Positions 5,954-15,039 are shown, counted from the stretch's first letter. The stretch is DNA of 15,289 nt from Dehalococcoidales bacterium (GCA_030667735.1 DAOUVG010000013.1:1-15289); one strand, 5' to 3'. The notes: a model not told the origin generated them from the sequence alone. Translations and numbers: made by a program.

Positions 5954-7132
5954 TTAGTCTCTAGTTCCCCAGATGGAGATTGCACCGGTGAATGAGCCCG
6001 GCTGACCGCCCAGATTGTGCGTCATTCCCAGCCTGACATTCTTCACCTGGCGCTTATCGGCCTTGCCCTGAAGCTGCTTGTAGACCTCATATATCATGCG
6101 GATGCCACTGGCGCCAATCGGATGCCCGAAGCATTTCAGGCCACCATCGGTGTTTACCTTGGGACCGTCACCACTGAGCTCGAAGAAGCCATTGTCGATG
6201 TCGTTTTTAACCATACCGCGAGGACTAAAACCAACGTCCTCCATAGTAATTGCTTCGGTAATAGAGAAGCAGTCATGTACCTCACAGACGTCAATCTCCT
6301 CACGCGGGTTCTTGACACCTGCCTGCTCATAGGCCATCCGGGAGGCATAAACTGCCTCGTCAAAGTGCGTAAAGTCATAGTAGTCACGCAGACTGCCCTG
6401 TTGAGCACCCACACCGAGTCCGAGACCCTTCACCAGGATATAGTCATCGCGCATCGTCTTGGCTATCTCCGGCCGCGTAATAATCGCCGCTGCCGAGCCG
6501 TCACTGACACCACAGCAGTCGTACAGCCCGAGCGGAAAAGCCTGCATCGGGGCATTGATTGCCTGCTCTTCGGTTATCGCCCTCTGGAAGTGGGCCTTCG
6601 GGTTAAGCGAACCGTTGTAATGGTTCTTTACATCAATCTTGGCCAGCATCTGCTTGCCCTCTTCATAGCTCAAGCCGTACTGGTAGAAGTACCGGTTAGC
6701 TGCCAGGGCAAACTGCGCCGGAGGCGGGACTCCCGGTGCGGTCTGGGCTGACGGCTGTCCGCCACCACCGGTAAGAAAACCAACACCGGAATCCTTGAGC
6801 TTCTCGACTCCGGCAACCAGAACCAGGTCGTAGATACCTGCGGCCACGGCAAAACAGGCATCCATCATGGCGTTTGTGCCGGTAGCACAGAAATTCTCAA
6901 TTCTCGTAATGGGAATATACTCGGTCTTTATTGCCTGTGCCAGTATTTGCCCTGACATCTGGTTCTGAGTACCCAGCCACGCAGCCTGGATATCCTCTGA
7001 TTTAACACCGGCGTCTTCGAATGCCTCACTGGTGGACTCTACCAGCAGGTCCTCGGTACCCATATCCCAGCGCTCGCCGAACTTGGAACAACCCATACCG
7101 ACTATGGCAACCCTGTCCTTGATACTCTGCAT
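5954..7132 (-). CDS. SCP-x-type thiolase family protein (downstream pair)
   Basis: This 392-residue thiolase-fold protein would make or break carbon-carbon bonds between acyl-CoA units. The nucleophile is Cys82 in RIENFCATGTNAM (78-90). SCP-x-type motifs follow: CEVHDCFS (283-290) with His286 and Cys288, GLKCFGHPIGASG (331-343) with His337, and HNLGG (372-376) in place of the CxG motif of classical degradative thiolases. All key catalytic positions are therefore present. The start ATG 7132 has AGGAGG 8 bases upstream. It follows the HMG-CoA-synthase-like/DUF35 fusion by 41 bp and has a close paralogue at 8792-10015. By analogy with archaeal thiolase/HMGCS/DUF35 and PhlACB assemblies it probably works in a complex with that fusion. 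The substrate is unknown; acetyl-CoA acetyltransferase is only one possibility. Confidence 0.9.
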   Translation of the reverse strand: MQSIKDRVAIVGMGCSKFGERWDMGTEDLLVESTSEAFEDAGVKSEDIQAAWLGTQNQMSGQILAQAIKTEYIPITRIENFCATGTNAMMDACFAVAAGIYDLVLVAGVEKLKDSGVGFLTGGGGQPSAQTAPGVPPPAQFALAANRYFYQYGLSYEEGKQMLAKIDVKNHYNGSLNPKAHFQRAITEEQAINAPMQAFPLGLYDCCGVSDGSAAAIITRPEIAKTMRDDYILVKGLGLGVGAQQGSLRDYYDFTHFDEAVYASRMAYEQAGVKNPREEIDVCEVHDCFSITEAITMEDVGFSPRGMVKNDIDNGFFELSGDGPKVNTDGGLKCFGHPIGASGIRMIYEVYKQLQGKADKRQVKNVRLGMTHNLGGQPGSFTGAISIWGTRD

Positions 7133-7173
7133 GTATCTGTCCTCCTAAGATATCGGGGTCTATTAATTACTAT

Positions 7174-8577
7174 CTACGCAATACCCTGAAACGCTCCCTG
7201 GAACCTCTGGGGCATTGCTTTCCAGAAGTAGTTATGAACACCACCCGAAGAACGGAGTTTACGGAAGGTCATCTCAACCGGTTTTTCACACTGTACATCC
7301 TCAACCTCGCGGTCGGTCATAGTAAACATACCCCTGCCACCGCCCTCGAAGTTAATAATTGTAATTGCCAGCGGACTATCGACACCACCTACAAGATAGT
7401 CCAGGGAGAAGGTGAATATCTTGCCCGGTTTATCGGAGAGACGCACTGTCTCCCACTGGTCTTTGGTATGGCACCGGCTGCATATCCTCTGTGGCGGGTA
7501 CTGTATCAGGCCGCAGCTAAGGCACTTCGCACCATGCAGGCGGTCAATTGATTCGCGGTCCCGCCATCGGGCTGACGCCGACGGACCACCGCCATCGAGT
7601 CCCTTTAGAGTGGCGCCTCTGACACCCACACTTTTGCGTATCCGCTTCTTCTCAAGGTTACCCTTGATTCCGCGCTTACCGTTGAAATTAGCAATCTGGT
7701 CGGTTGTCTCCAGAAGGATAGCATCGGCGCCATCGCCATAGCTGGCAACCAGAATCTTCTGCCCCGGTTTTGCTCCCTCCAGGGCAGCGATAAGCTGCAT
7801 CAAGGAATAAGCAGCACCGGTATTGCCCATCTGACCGAACAATGGGTCCTGTACCTGGCCGGCGTCCAGGCCAAGTTGCCGTGCCATCTCGGCGTGCCGC
7901 CTTGGGTTAGGACCGTATAGTACGGCCTTGTTTATGTCCTTAATACCCAGGTTCACTTTCTTGAGCAGACCCTGAATCGCCTCCGGCATGACGGAAAGAT
8001 ATCCGGTCTGTAGTACGAAACGGTCTTCCCATGACCGCACTGCACCGTCACCTTCGGCCCGCCAGTTATCCAGCACCTCATCAGACACCGAGTAGCTATC
8101 GATGACCTCAGCGATAACACCTTCGTCACCAATAAGAAGGGCACCGGCACCATCACCGGAGGTCTGGTCGAACTCCGTACCCGGCGTACCCGTCCGGCAG
8201 TCGGCCGCCGTAACCATGACCTGCTTCGCTGAACCGGCCTTAACCGCGTCTACTGCCGACCTCAGGGCCTGCGTGCCGGCCCGTAGAGAGTTAGTGGCGT
8301 CATTAGTAGCGATGTCACGGCGCAGGTCAACCACTGCGGCAACCATGGCAGCTCCCTGCTTCTCTATGTAGGGTGAGGTAGTGGTAGCGAAAATGAGGCT
8401 GTCTACTAACTCACGGTCCCCACCGCTAATGCAGTCCATACCGGCGGCTACCGCCATGGTTATGCTGTCTTCATCAAAGTTAATCACCGGTTTCTCTATT
8501 GGGCTGCCCCACCCCGCTGTGTCTTTCCCCAGTCTGTAGAACGGAATGTAAGCTCCGTACGATGTTATGCCTGCCAT
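7174..8577 (-). CDS. HMG-CoA-synthase-like protein fused to zinc-ribbon/OB-fold (DUF35), downstream pair
   Basis: A 467-residue protein with two parts. Residues 1-290 follow the archaeal HMG-CoA synthase pattern: MAGITSYGAYIPFYRLGK at the start, SGDGAGALLIGDEG (140-153), VQDPLFGQMGNTGAAYSL (242-259) and ILVASYGDGADA (275-286). The catalytic triad is absent: the Glu, Cys and His positions are Thr66, Leu98 and Gly222. HMG-CoA synthase activity is therefore unlikely. Residues about 340-455 are a DUF35-type module: a zinc ribbon with CLSC (352-355) and CSRC (366-369), then an OB-fold ending MTFRKLRSS. In archaea DUF35 is usually a separate subunit bridging thiolase and synthase. Two adjacent ATGs occur (8580, 8577); AAGGAGGT touches the first, so 8577 is preferred and matches the paralogue's N-terminus. 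The thiolase at 5954-7132 follows by 41 bp. A 28-bp palindrome precedes the gene. Confidence 0.87.
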   Translation of the reverse strand: MAGITSYGAYIPFYRLGKDTAGWGSPIEKPVINFDEDSITMAVAAGMDCISGGDRELVDSLIFATTTSPYIEKQGAAMVAAVVDLRRDIATNDATNSLRAGTQALRSAVDAVKAGSAKQVMVTAADCRTGTPGTEFDQTSGDGAGALLIGDEGVIAEVIDSYSVSDEVLDNWRAEGDGAVRSWEDRFVLQTGYLSVMPEAIQGLLKKVNLGIKDINKAVLYGPNPRRHAEMARQLGLDAGQVQDPLFGQMGNTGAAYSLMQLIAALEGAKPGQKILVASYGDGADAILLETTDQIANFNGKRGIKGNLEKKRIRKSVGVRGATLKGLDGGGPSASARWRDRESIDRLHGAKCLSCGLIQYPPQRICSRCHTKDQWETVRLSDKPGKIFTFSLDYLVGGVDSPLAITIINFEGGGRGMFTMTDREVEDVQCEKPVEMTFRKLRSSGGVHNYFWKAMPQRFQGAFQGIA

Positions 8578-8597
8578 CATACCTCCTTGACATCATA

Positions 8598-8625
8598 TTG
8601 ACCAAAGATTATAATCTTTGGTCAA
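8598..8625. promoter_or_regulatory. perfect 28-bp palindrome, candidate operator
   Basis: TTGACCAAAGATTA and its exact reverse complement join without a spacer. The element ends 20 bp before the start codon of the fusion gene at 8577, just outside the AAGGAGGT ribosome binding site. Its centre contains TATAAT on both strands, so a bound dimeric regulator would cover a possible -10 box. There is no T-run after it, which argues against a terminator. The regulator, perhaps of a TetR-like acyl-CoA-responsive type, is not in the window. Confidence 0.6.
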
Positions 8626-8693
8626 GGTCTTTAGTTGCGGCTTAAAACCGCAGCATTCCAACTCCATAATCGAGGCGAAACGAAGTTTTCAGC

Positions 8694-8737
8694 TATTAAA
8701 GAGGGCTGGCCCTGCGCTTAAGTCATGGCCAGCCCTC
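8694..8737 (-). terminator. terminator-like hairpin between the two acyl-CoA gene pairs
   Basis: On the - strand GAGGGCTGGCC (8737-8727) and GGCCAGCCCTC (8711-8701) form a perfect 11-bp GC-rich stem with a 15-nt loop, followed by TTTAAT. It lies 55 bp beyond the thiolase stop at 8792 and upstream of the palindrome at 8598-8625. It would thus end transcription of the first pair before the second begins. The T-tract is short, so termination may be partial. Confidence 0.6.
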
Positions 8738-8791
8738 ACAGTAACAAGTCCGTACTGTATCCCGATTATTACCGCAGGTAAGGGTACGGGG

Positions 8792-10015
8792 TTAAGCCCC
8801 TTCCAACCCTACGATACCTACGAATATTGCACACCCGGCCGGACCACCACCAAGATTGTGGGTCAGACCCAGCTTGGGATCCTTAATCTGACGGGAAGGC
8901 TGTCCGGGATTCAGCATCCTGTCTGCCCTGCCCTGAAGCTGATTATACATCTCGTAGAGCATCCTGATTCCACTGGCACCAATCGGATGCCCGAAGCACT
9001 TCAGGCCGCCATCAGGCTGTACCGGCAGACCACCATCCAGGTCAAAGAAGCCGTCCTCAATGTCCCGCAGGACCTTACCACGTTCGCTGAACTTGAGGTC
9101 CTCCATCGTAACCGCCTCGGTAATGGAGAAGCAGTCATGGACCTCGGCCATGCTGATTTGCTCACGCGGATTGGTAATACCGGCTTCCTCGTAAGCTCTC
9201 TCACCAGCCCGTACTGTAGCTTCAACATGCATGTAATCGAACTTTGTGTTGAAGTTACCGTCGTTGGGAGCCATGGCAATTTGCAGCGCTTTGACGAACA
9301 TGGGCGGCTCTTTGCCTTTTCGTAATCTCTTGGCTATCTCCGGTGTCGTGATAACGGCAGCAGCCGCACCATCGCTGACTCCGCAGCAGTCATATAGGCC
9401 CAGCGGCCAGGCAATCATTGGTGCATTGAGAATGGCGTCCATGCTGACTTCCCTCTGGAAGTGCGCCTTTTTGTGTCGCTGGCCATTCAGATGGCTCTTC
9501 CATGAAACCCTGCCAATCATGTGCTTGCCTTCCTCGAAACTGAGACCATAGTGGTCGAAATAGGTAGTGGCCAGCATGGCAAACTGCGCCGGAGGTGGAC
9601 CTGTGGCTCCCGCCGTCATAGCATGACCGGGCCCGGGCATTGATCCATCGGTCAGACCGCTGAGGCCGCCATCCTTATACTTGTCCGCGCCAACAGCAAG
9701 TACGATGTCATAAATACCTGCAGCTACTGCATAGCACGCATTCCGGAACGCATCCGAAGCGGTAGCACAGGCATTCTCGATTCTGGTAACGGGGATGTAC
9801 TGCAGTCGTAAAGGCTCCGACAATGACATTCCGGTACTCATTGTCGCCGTTCCCATCCAGGCAGCCTGGATATCTGTAATTTCAATCCCGGCATCCTCAA
9901 GAGCCTCATAGGCAGCTTCCACTATCAGATCGTGAGCACCGGCATCCCAGCGCTCTCCGAATCTGGTGCATCCCATACCAGCAACAGCAACCCTATCCCT
10001 GATACTTCCTGCCAT
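8792..10015 (-). CDS. SCP-x-type thiolase family protein (upstream pair)
   Basis: This 407-residue paralogue of the thiolase at 5954-7132 shares its motif order. The nucleophile is Cys83 in RIENACATASDAF (78-90). The other motifs are AEVHDCFS (290-297) with His293 and Cys295, GLKCFGHPIGASG (337-349) with His343, and HNLGG (386-390). The two thiolases differ around residues 118-142 (a GPGHAMTAGATG segment here) and by a C-terminal insertion, LNPGQPSRQIKDP (368-380). This suggests different acyl substrates. GGGAGG lies 8 bases before ATG 10015. The gene follows its fusion partner by 41 bp, the same spacing as in the other pair, which supports duplication of a two-gene unit. It probably acts in a complex with that partner; the reaction direction and substrate are not visible. 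Confidence 0.9.
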   Translation of the reverse strand: MAGSIRDRVAVAGMGCTRFGERWDAGAHDLIVEAAYEALEDAGIEITDIQAAWMGTATMSTGMSLSEPLRLQYIPVTRIENACATASDAFRNACYAVAAGIYDIVLAVGADKYKDGGLSGLTDGSMPGPGHAMTAGATGPPPAQFAMLATTYFDHYGLSFEEGKHMIGRVSWKSHLNGQRHKKAHFQREVSMDAILNAPMIAWPLGLYDCCGVSDGAAAAVITTPEIAKRLRKGKEPPMFVKALQIAMAPNDGNFNTKFDYMHVEATVRAGERAYEEAGITNPREQISMAEVHDCFSITEAVTMEDLKFSERGKVLRDIEDGFFDLDGGLPVQPDGGLKCFGHPIGASGIRMLYEMYNQLQGRADRMLNPGQPSRQIKDPKLGLTHNLGGGPAGCAIFVGIVGLEGA

Positions 10016-10056
10016 TTTGTTTTCCTCCCTGATTATCTATTCTACTGGTAATTATT

Positions 10057-11484
10057 CTATTCCCTGACCGGTTTACACTTCCAAAAGTAACTGCTGGAGC
10101 CAACGCCTAATGGTACCTTCCTGAAAGTCATCTCGACAGGTAAACCCACCTTACACTCTTCGGGATCACGGTCAACCATGTCGAACAAACCTCTGCCGCC
10201 ACCTTCGAAGTCAATAACCGCCCGTGTCATCGGTGGATTGATGCCACCACCCAGGAAGTCGTGGCTGAAGCTGACTGTTTTACCCGTCTTATCAGCAAAA
10301 CGGTAGGGCTCAAAGTTGTCTTTCGCCTGACACTCCAGGCAGATGTGGGCACGCATTGAAGAGCCACTCATATAGAGTTGCACCGTACCGCAATTCAAGC
10401 ACTTCACACCATAAAGGGGTAACCCGAGTTGCCGCTCTCTCCACTCTGCGGACATCGATACTCTCATACCACCACGCGATGGAGTCGGCACCAGGCCCCG
10501 CCACTGCATGTACTTACCATAATTGTCCAGCGTCCCCTTAACGGCAAGATGACGTTTGATGGCCCTTCTGTCCTTTATCTTCTCAATCTCACCGGTAGCT
10601 TTCAGGACAACGGCATCACAACCATTACCCCAGGATACCAGCAGGCTCCTTTCTCCCGGCGTGGCATCTTCCAGGGCTGCAACCAGCAGCATCAGTGCCA
10701 ATGCCGTTCCAGTGTTGCCAACGCTGTCCAGAAGTGGGTCCTGGACCTGTTCCGGAGTGAATCCCATTGCCCTGGCAATACCTGCCTGTGCCCTGGCATT
10801 AGCTCCAAATATACATGCCTTGGTAATATCTTTAGGTGTAAGATTCAGTTTACCCAGAACTCCCTTGACCACCTCAACCGGAATTTTGTTGTAACCCTCA
10901 TCACGTCCAAAGCGGTCTTCCCACTGGCTGATAAAGGTATCGCCATCTCTTCTCCAGTAGTCTGAAAGATCATCAGAATAGGTGTAACTTCCTTCAATCT
11001 CAACAGCTACACCCTCATTCCCTACCAGGAAAGCAGCGGCACCATCGCCAAAAGATTGCTCGTGTTCTCCGGCAGGAGCACCTAACCGCATATCAGCCAC
11101 GGTTACCAGTACCTTATTAAGAGAACCGGCAGCAACTGCCTCTACAGCTGCCTGCAAAGCATTTACGCCTGCCCTGAGCGAGTTGCCAAAATCTGTATTG
11201 CGCACATCCCGGCGAAAGTCCAGAGCAGTTGCTACTATATTCGAGTTCTGCCGCTCCAAATACGGCGGAGTAGTTGTTGCCATATATACGGCATCAACCG
11301 TCTTCGGGTCAGTACCTTTCAGGCAGTCGATGCCCGCAGAAACCGACATACTGATTGAGTCCTCGTCATAGCCGGCCACTGCCCTCTCACCACGTCCCCC
11401 ACCACGCCCCCAAGCGACATTAATCACACTTCGAGGCATCCTGTAATACGGGATATATGCTCCATATGATACGATACCTGCCAT
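10057..11484 (-). CDS. HMG-CoA-synthase-like protein fused to zinc-ribbon/OB-fold (DUF35), upstream pair
   Basis: This 475-residue paralogue of the fusion at 7174-8577 has the same two-part layout. It begins MAGIVSYGAYIPYYRMPRSV, close to archaeal HMG-CoA synthase, with a Gly/Arg-rich loop WGRGGGRGERA (25-35) that the other copy lacks. Core synthase-fold motifs are FGDGAAAFLVGNEG (145-158), SVGNTGTALALM (254-265) and LLVSWGNGCDA (281-291). The catalytic Glu, Cys and His positions are Thr71, Leu103 and Gly227, so this subunit also lacks the synthase triad. Cys residues at 362, 365, 382 and 385 form the zinc ribbon, with a longer loop than in the paralogue, and the OB-fold ends with MTFRKVPLG. 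GGAGG lies 5 bases before ATG 11484. The gene follows rplA by 92 bp with no visible terminator, so readthrough from the ribosomal genes is possible. Confidence 0.87.
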   Translation of the reverse strand: MAGIVSYGAYIPYYRMPRSVINVAWGRGGGRGERAVAGYDEDSISMSVSAGIDCLKGTDPKTVDAVYMATTTPPYLERQNSNIVATALDFRRDVRNTDFGNSLRAGVNALQAAVEAVAAGSLNKVLVTVADMRLGAPAGEHEQSFGDGAAAFLVGNEGVAVEIEGSYTYSDDLSDYWRRDGDTFISQWEDRFGRDEGYNKIPVEVVKGVLGKLNLTPKDITKACIFGANARAQAGIARAMGFTPEQVQDPLLDSVGNTGTALALMLLVAALEDATPGERSLLVSWGNGCDAVVLKATGEIEKIKDRRAIKRHLAVKGTLDNYGKYMQWRGLVPTPSRGGMRVSMSAEWRERQLGLPLYGVKCLNCGTVQLYMSGSSMRAHICLECQAKDNFEPYRFADKTGKTVSFSHDFLGGGINPPMTRAVIDFEGGGRGLFDMVDRDPEECKVGLPVEMTFRKVPLGVGSSSYFWKCKPVRE

Positions 11485-11539
11485 TGCTCCTCCTTATTGT
11501 GTATTCGCTACCCGGTTACTGGTGGCATCATACTACTTG

Positions 11540-11568
11540 CCTGGCACACCTATTCTAATACCTGGCAC
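11540..11568. promoter_or_regulatory. direct repeats between rplA and the first fusion gene
   Basis: CCTGGCAC occurs at 11540-11547 and 11561-11568, exactly 21 bp (about two helical turns) apart, with TAGAAT on the - strand between them. The spacing would suit a regulator binding direct repeats on one face of the DNA. A related ATACCTGGCCCC occurs near 11620 inside the end of rplA, so this may instead be a duplicated piece of that gene. Confidence 0.3.
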
Positions 11569-11576
11569 CAAACATA

Positions 11577-12290
11577 TCAACTGGAGGTCAGCGCGAGTGT
11601 CGGTCTGAGGTCAAGTCTGATACCTGGCCCCATTGTCGTGGTCAAGAAAGCAGACCTCACGTACTGGCCCTTGGCGCCACTCGGCTTGGCCTTCATTATC
11701 GCCTCCACCACCGCAGACAGGTTACTCATCAGACTCTCATTATCAAAGCTGACCTTACCCACCGGCACGTGGATAATAGCCGTTCTGTCCAGCTTGAACT
11801 CCACCCTGCCCTTACGGGCATCTTCGATTACGCGCGGCAGGTCCTCGGCCGATACCACCGTCCCGGACTTGGGGTTGGGCATCAGCCCGCGTCTACCCAG
11901 AACTCGCCCCAGTTTCCCTACCTTGCTCATCATGTCCGGAGTTGCAATAGCTGTGTCAAACTCCAGCCAGCCGCCCTCAATTTTTTTAGTCAAGTCGTCA
12001 TCGCCAACGTAATCGGCCCCGGCATCCTCGGCAATCCGGCTGGCCTCACCCTGAGCAAAAACAAGCACCCTCACCTTCTTCCCCAACCCGCTCGGCATGA
12101 GGGCAACACCACGTACCTGCTGGCTGGCGTTGCGGGGGTCGAGTCCCATCCGGAGATGAAGCTCAACCGTTTCATCGAAACCGGCTTTCGCCATCTTCTT
12201 GGCAAGGTCTATGGCCTCCTCCGGGGAATAGGCCATTGTCTTATCCAAAAGTCCGATTGATTCCTGGTATTTCTTTCCGTGCTTTGTCAT
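11577..12290 (-). CDS. rplA: 50S ribosomal protein L1
   Basis: The protein has 237 residues, normal or slightly long for L1, which binds 23S rRNA at the mobile L1 stalk and often its own mRNA as a repressor. Typical sequences are [20 protein letters not shown] (21-40), the L1 signature [20 protein letters not shown] (124-143), and [12 protein letters not shown] (217-228) near the end. The last residues, LALTSS, extend a little past the usual end. The ATG overlaps the rplK TGA (ATGA), so the two are translationally coupled. The gene normally next in line, rplJ, is about 5.9 kb further on. Confidence 0.96.
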   Translation of the reverse strand: MTKHGKKYQESIGLLDKTMAYSPEEAIDLAKKMAKAGFDETVELHLRMGLDPRNASQQVRGVALMPSGLGKKVRVLVFAQGEASRIAEDAGADYVGDDDLTKKIEGGWLEFDTAIATPDMMSKVGKLGRVLGRRGLMPNPKSGTVVSAEDLPRVIEDARKGRVEFKLDRTAIIHVPVGKVSFDNESLMSNLSAVVEAIMKAKPSGAKGQYVRSAFLTTTMGPGIRLDLRPTLALTSS

Positions 12291-12715
12291 TCCTGTTCTA
12301 TCTCGATTCCCATACTTCGTGCCGTGCCTGCCACGATACGTTCCGCCGCTTCGAGGGAGGTGGCGTTCAGGTCTTTTACCTTAAACTGGGCTATCTCGGT
12401 CAACTTCTCCCGGGACAGTACCGGCATTCCCTCTCGCCCGGCAGTCCCGGACCCTTTCTCCACATCCAGGGCCTTCTTCAGCAGGTCTGTTGTTGGTGGT
12501 GTCTTGGTAACAAAAGAATATGACCTGTCTTCAAAGACACTGATATCCACCGGGATGATGGAGCCTGCCTGCGAAGCGGTACGGTCATTATACTCCTTGC
12601 AGAACCCCATAATATTGACCCCGTGCTGACCCAGCGCCGGGCCAACCGGGGGTGCCGGATTTGCCTTCCCGGCTTCTATCTGTAATTTTATTACGGCAAT
12701 AACCTTCTTTGCCAC
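12287..12715 (-). CDS. rplK: 50S ribosomal protein L11
   Basis: The protein has 142 residues, standard for L11, which binds the GTPase-associated region of 23S rRNA. It contains the proline-rich [20 protein letters not shown] (13-32) and [16 protein letters not shown] (67-82). The start is the GTG at 12715, which gives [12 protein letters not shown] and has GGAGG four bases upstream. A longer open frame runs up to 12766, but it enters the nusG coding region and its first 17 residues do not look like L11. The gene lies 22 bp after nusG. Confidence 0.96.
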   Translation of the reverse strand: MAKKVIAVIKLQIEAGKANPAPPVGPALGQHGVNIMGFCKEYNDRTASQAGSIIPVDISVFEDRSYSFVTKTPPTTDLLKKALDVEKGSGTAGREGMPVLSREKLTEIAQFKVKDLNATSLEAAERIVAGTARSMGIEIEQE

Positions 12716-12737
12716 TCTACCTCCAATCCCAGAACAC

Positions 12738-13271
12738 TTAGAGCTTCTCCACCTGGAGGAAGTCAAGCTCCACTGGCGTTTCCCGTCCGAAAAGGGATAG
12801 TAACACCTTCACCTTGCCCTTCTCGGTACTTATCTCATCCACTATACCAACGAAATCGGCAAACGGGCCATCCGTCACACGGACACTCTGGCCCTGCCGG
12901 AAACCAATCTTGACCTGCGGTGTCTCGGCCCGCATCTGCTTCAGGATTTGCTCCACCTCATCGTCCAGCAGCGCTACGGGCTTACCGCCACTGCCGACAA
13001 AGCCGGTAACCCCGGGCGTGTTGCGCACGATATTCCAGCTTTCGTCTGTCATTGTCATTTCAATAAGAATATAGCCGGGCAATATCTTATTGGCAACGGT
13101 ACGCCTCTGTCCGCCCCTTATCTCCACCTCTTCCACAGTGGGTATCACTACCTGCGCAATCTCGTCACGGGAATCCATGAACTTAACACGCTGCTCCAGG
13201 TTCTTCTTAACCCGCTCTTCATACCCGGAGTAGGTATGGATTGTATACCAGTCTTTTCCGTTATTACCCAC
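12738..13271 (-). CDS. nusG: transcription termination/antitermination factor NusG
   Basis: With the start at GTG 13271 the protein has 177 residues, normal for NusG, which binds RNA polymerase and couples it to ribosomes or Rho. The NGN domain begins [19 protein letters not shown] and includes [11 protein letters not shown] (64-74) and [11 protein letters not shown] (82-92). The KOW motif is [20 protein letters not shown] (124-143). An in-frame ATG at 13283 adds MRLC, but it has no Shine-Dalgarno, while GAGG stands four bases before the GTG. The choice is not certain. It follows secE by a short gap. Confidence 0.94.
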   Translation of the reverse strand: MGNNGKDWYTIHTYSGYEERVKKNLEQRVKFMDSRDEIAQVVIPTVEEVEIRGGQRRTVANKILPGYILIEMTMTDESWNIVRNTPGVTGFVGSGGKPVALLDDEVEQILKQMRAETPQVKIGFRQGQSVRVTDGPFADFVGIVDEISTEKGKVKVLLSLFGRETPVELDFLQVEKL

Positions 13272-13334
13272 ACACAACCTCATTCAGGACAAGACTACAG
13301 GGGAGATAGCCTTCCCATCCTTTACTGGGCAACT

Positions 13335-13619
13335 TCAGCTGCCCAGGAGAAACCTGGTAACGATTTCGCTCAGACCCAGGTCGAGCAGCCCGAGCACAAT
13401 ACCAACACTGACGGCAACCAGAAGGACCAGACCGGTAAGATATATAGCCTCCCGTCTGGTCAACCAGGTCACTTTCTTCATCTCGGCAATAGTATCGGCG
13501 ATGAACTTAAACCTGGTACCAAAACGCCTCACGGAATTAACCGGCCCTATAGCAGGAATGACCGTGCGTTTCGTGGAAGCACTGACACGCCTGGTATTGG
13601 CACGTTTGCTAGATGGCAT
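13335..13619 (-). CDS. secE: preprotein translocase subunit SecE
   Basis: This 94-residue single-helix SecE is the essential clamp of the SecYEG channel in the inner membrane. A basic N-terminal tail of about 35 residues precedes the amphipathic segment FIADTIAEMKKVTWLTRREA (39-58), which contains the conserved KKVTWLTRRE. One membrane helix follows (about 60-80, LTGLVLLVAVSVGIVLGLLD). The ATG at 13619 has GAGGG at a spacing of 8. It lies 18 bp after rpmG in the usual rpmG-secE-nusG order. Confidence 0.95.
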   Translation of the reverse strand: MPSSKRANTRRVSASTKRTVIPAIGPVNSVRRFGTRFKFIADTIAEMKKVTWLTRREAIYLTGLVLLVAVSVGIVLGLLDLGLSEIVTRFLLGS

Positions 13620-13637
13620 ATCGTTTGCCCTCGGAGG

Positions 13638-13805
13638 CTACCTCACTTCACGATGCAGAGAATGAACACGACACCGTGGGCAGTACTTATTCAGCTCCAA
13701 CCGCTGGGAGTCGTTTCTTCTATTCTTGCTCGTCGTATAGGTCCTCTCCTTGCACTCCGGACAGGCAAGGTGAATGATGACCCTGGCTTCGCTTTTTCTG
13801 GCCAT
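13638..13805 (-). CDS. rpmG: 50S ribosomal protein L33
   Basis: A short gene of 55 codons. The translation begins [20 protein letters not shown] and continues with [20 protein letters not shown], then [15 protein letters not shown]. This is the L33 pattern in its zinc-binding form, with CxxC pairs at Cys15/Cys18 and Cys42/Cys45. The start ATG lies 2 bases after the tuf stop, so translation is probably coupled to tuf; there is only a weak purine-rich stretch upstream. In zinc-scarce conditions some bacteria swap this form for a Cys-less copy; none is visible here. Confidence 0.95.
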   Translation of the reverse strand: MARKSEARVIIHLACPECKERTYTTSKNRRNDSQRLELNKYCPRCRVHSLHREVR

Positions 13806-13807
13806 TT

Positions 13808-15016
<1,209 letters not shown>

Positions 15017-15039
15017 AAAAGACCCCCTTCTTTTGCCAA

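Noticed and set aside
8618..9325. 235-codon open frame on the + strand
   Set aside because: It is antisense to the thiolase at 8792-10015 and includes the hairpin and spacer between the two pairs; no ribosome binding site or family pattern is seen.
7174..11484. Labelling the two fusion proteins as HMG-CoA synthase and placing them in the mevalonate pathway
   Set aside because: All three catalytic residues are replaced in both copies and no other mevalonate gene is in the window.
12716..12766. Longer N-terminus for L11
   Set aside because: It would overlap nusG, and its residues do not resemble L11; the GTG at 12715 has a good ribosome binding site and gives the normal N-terminus.
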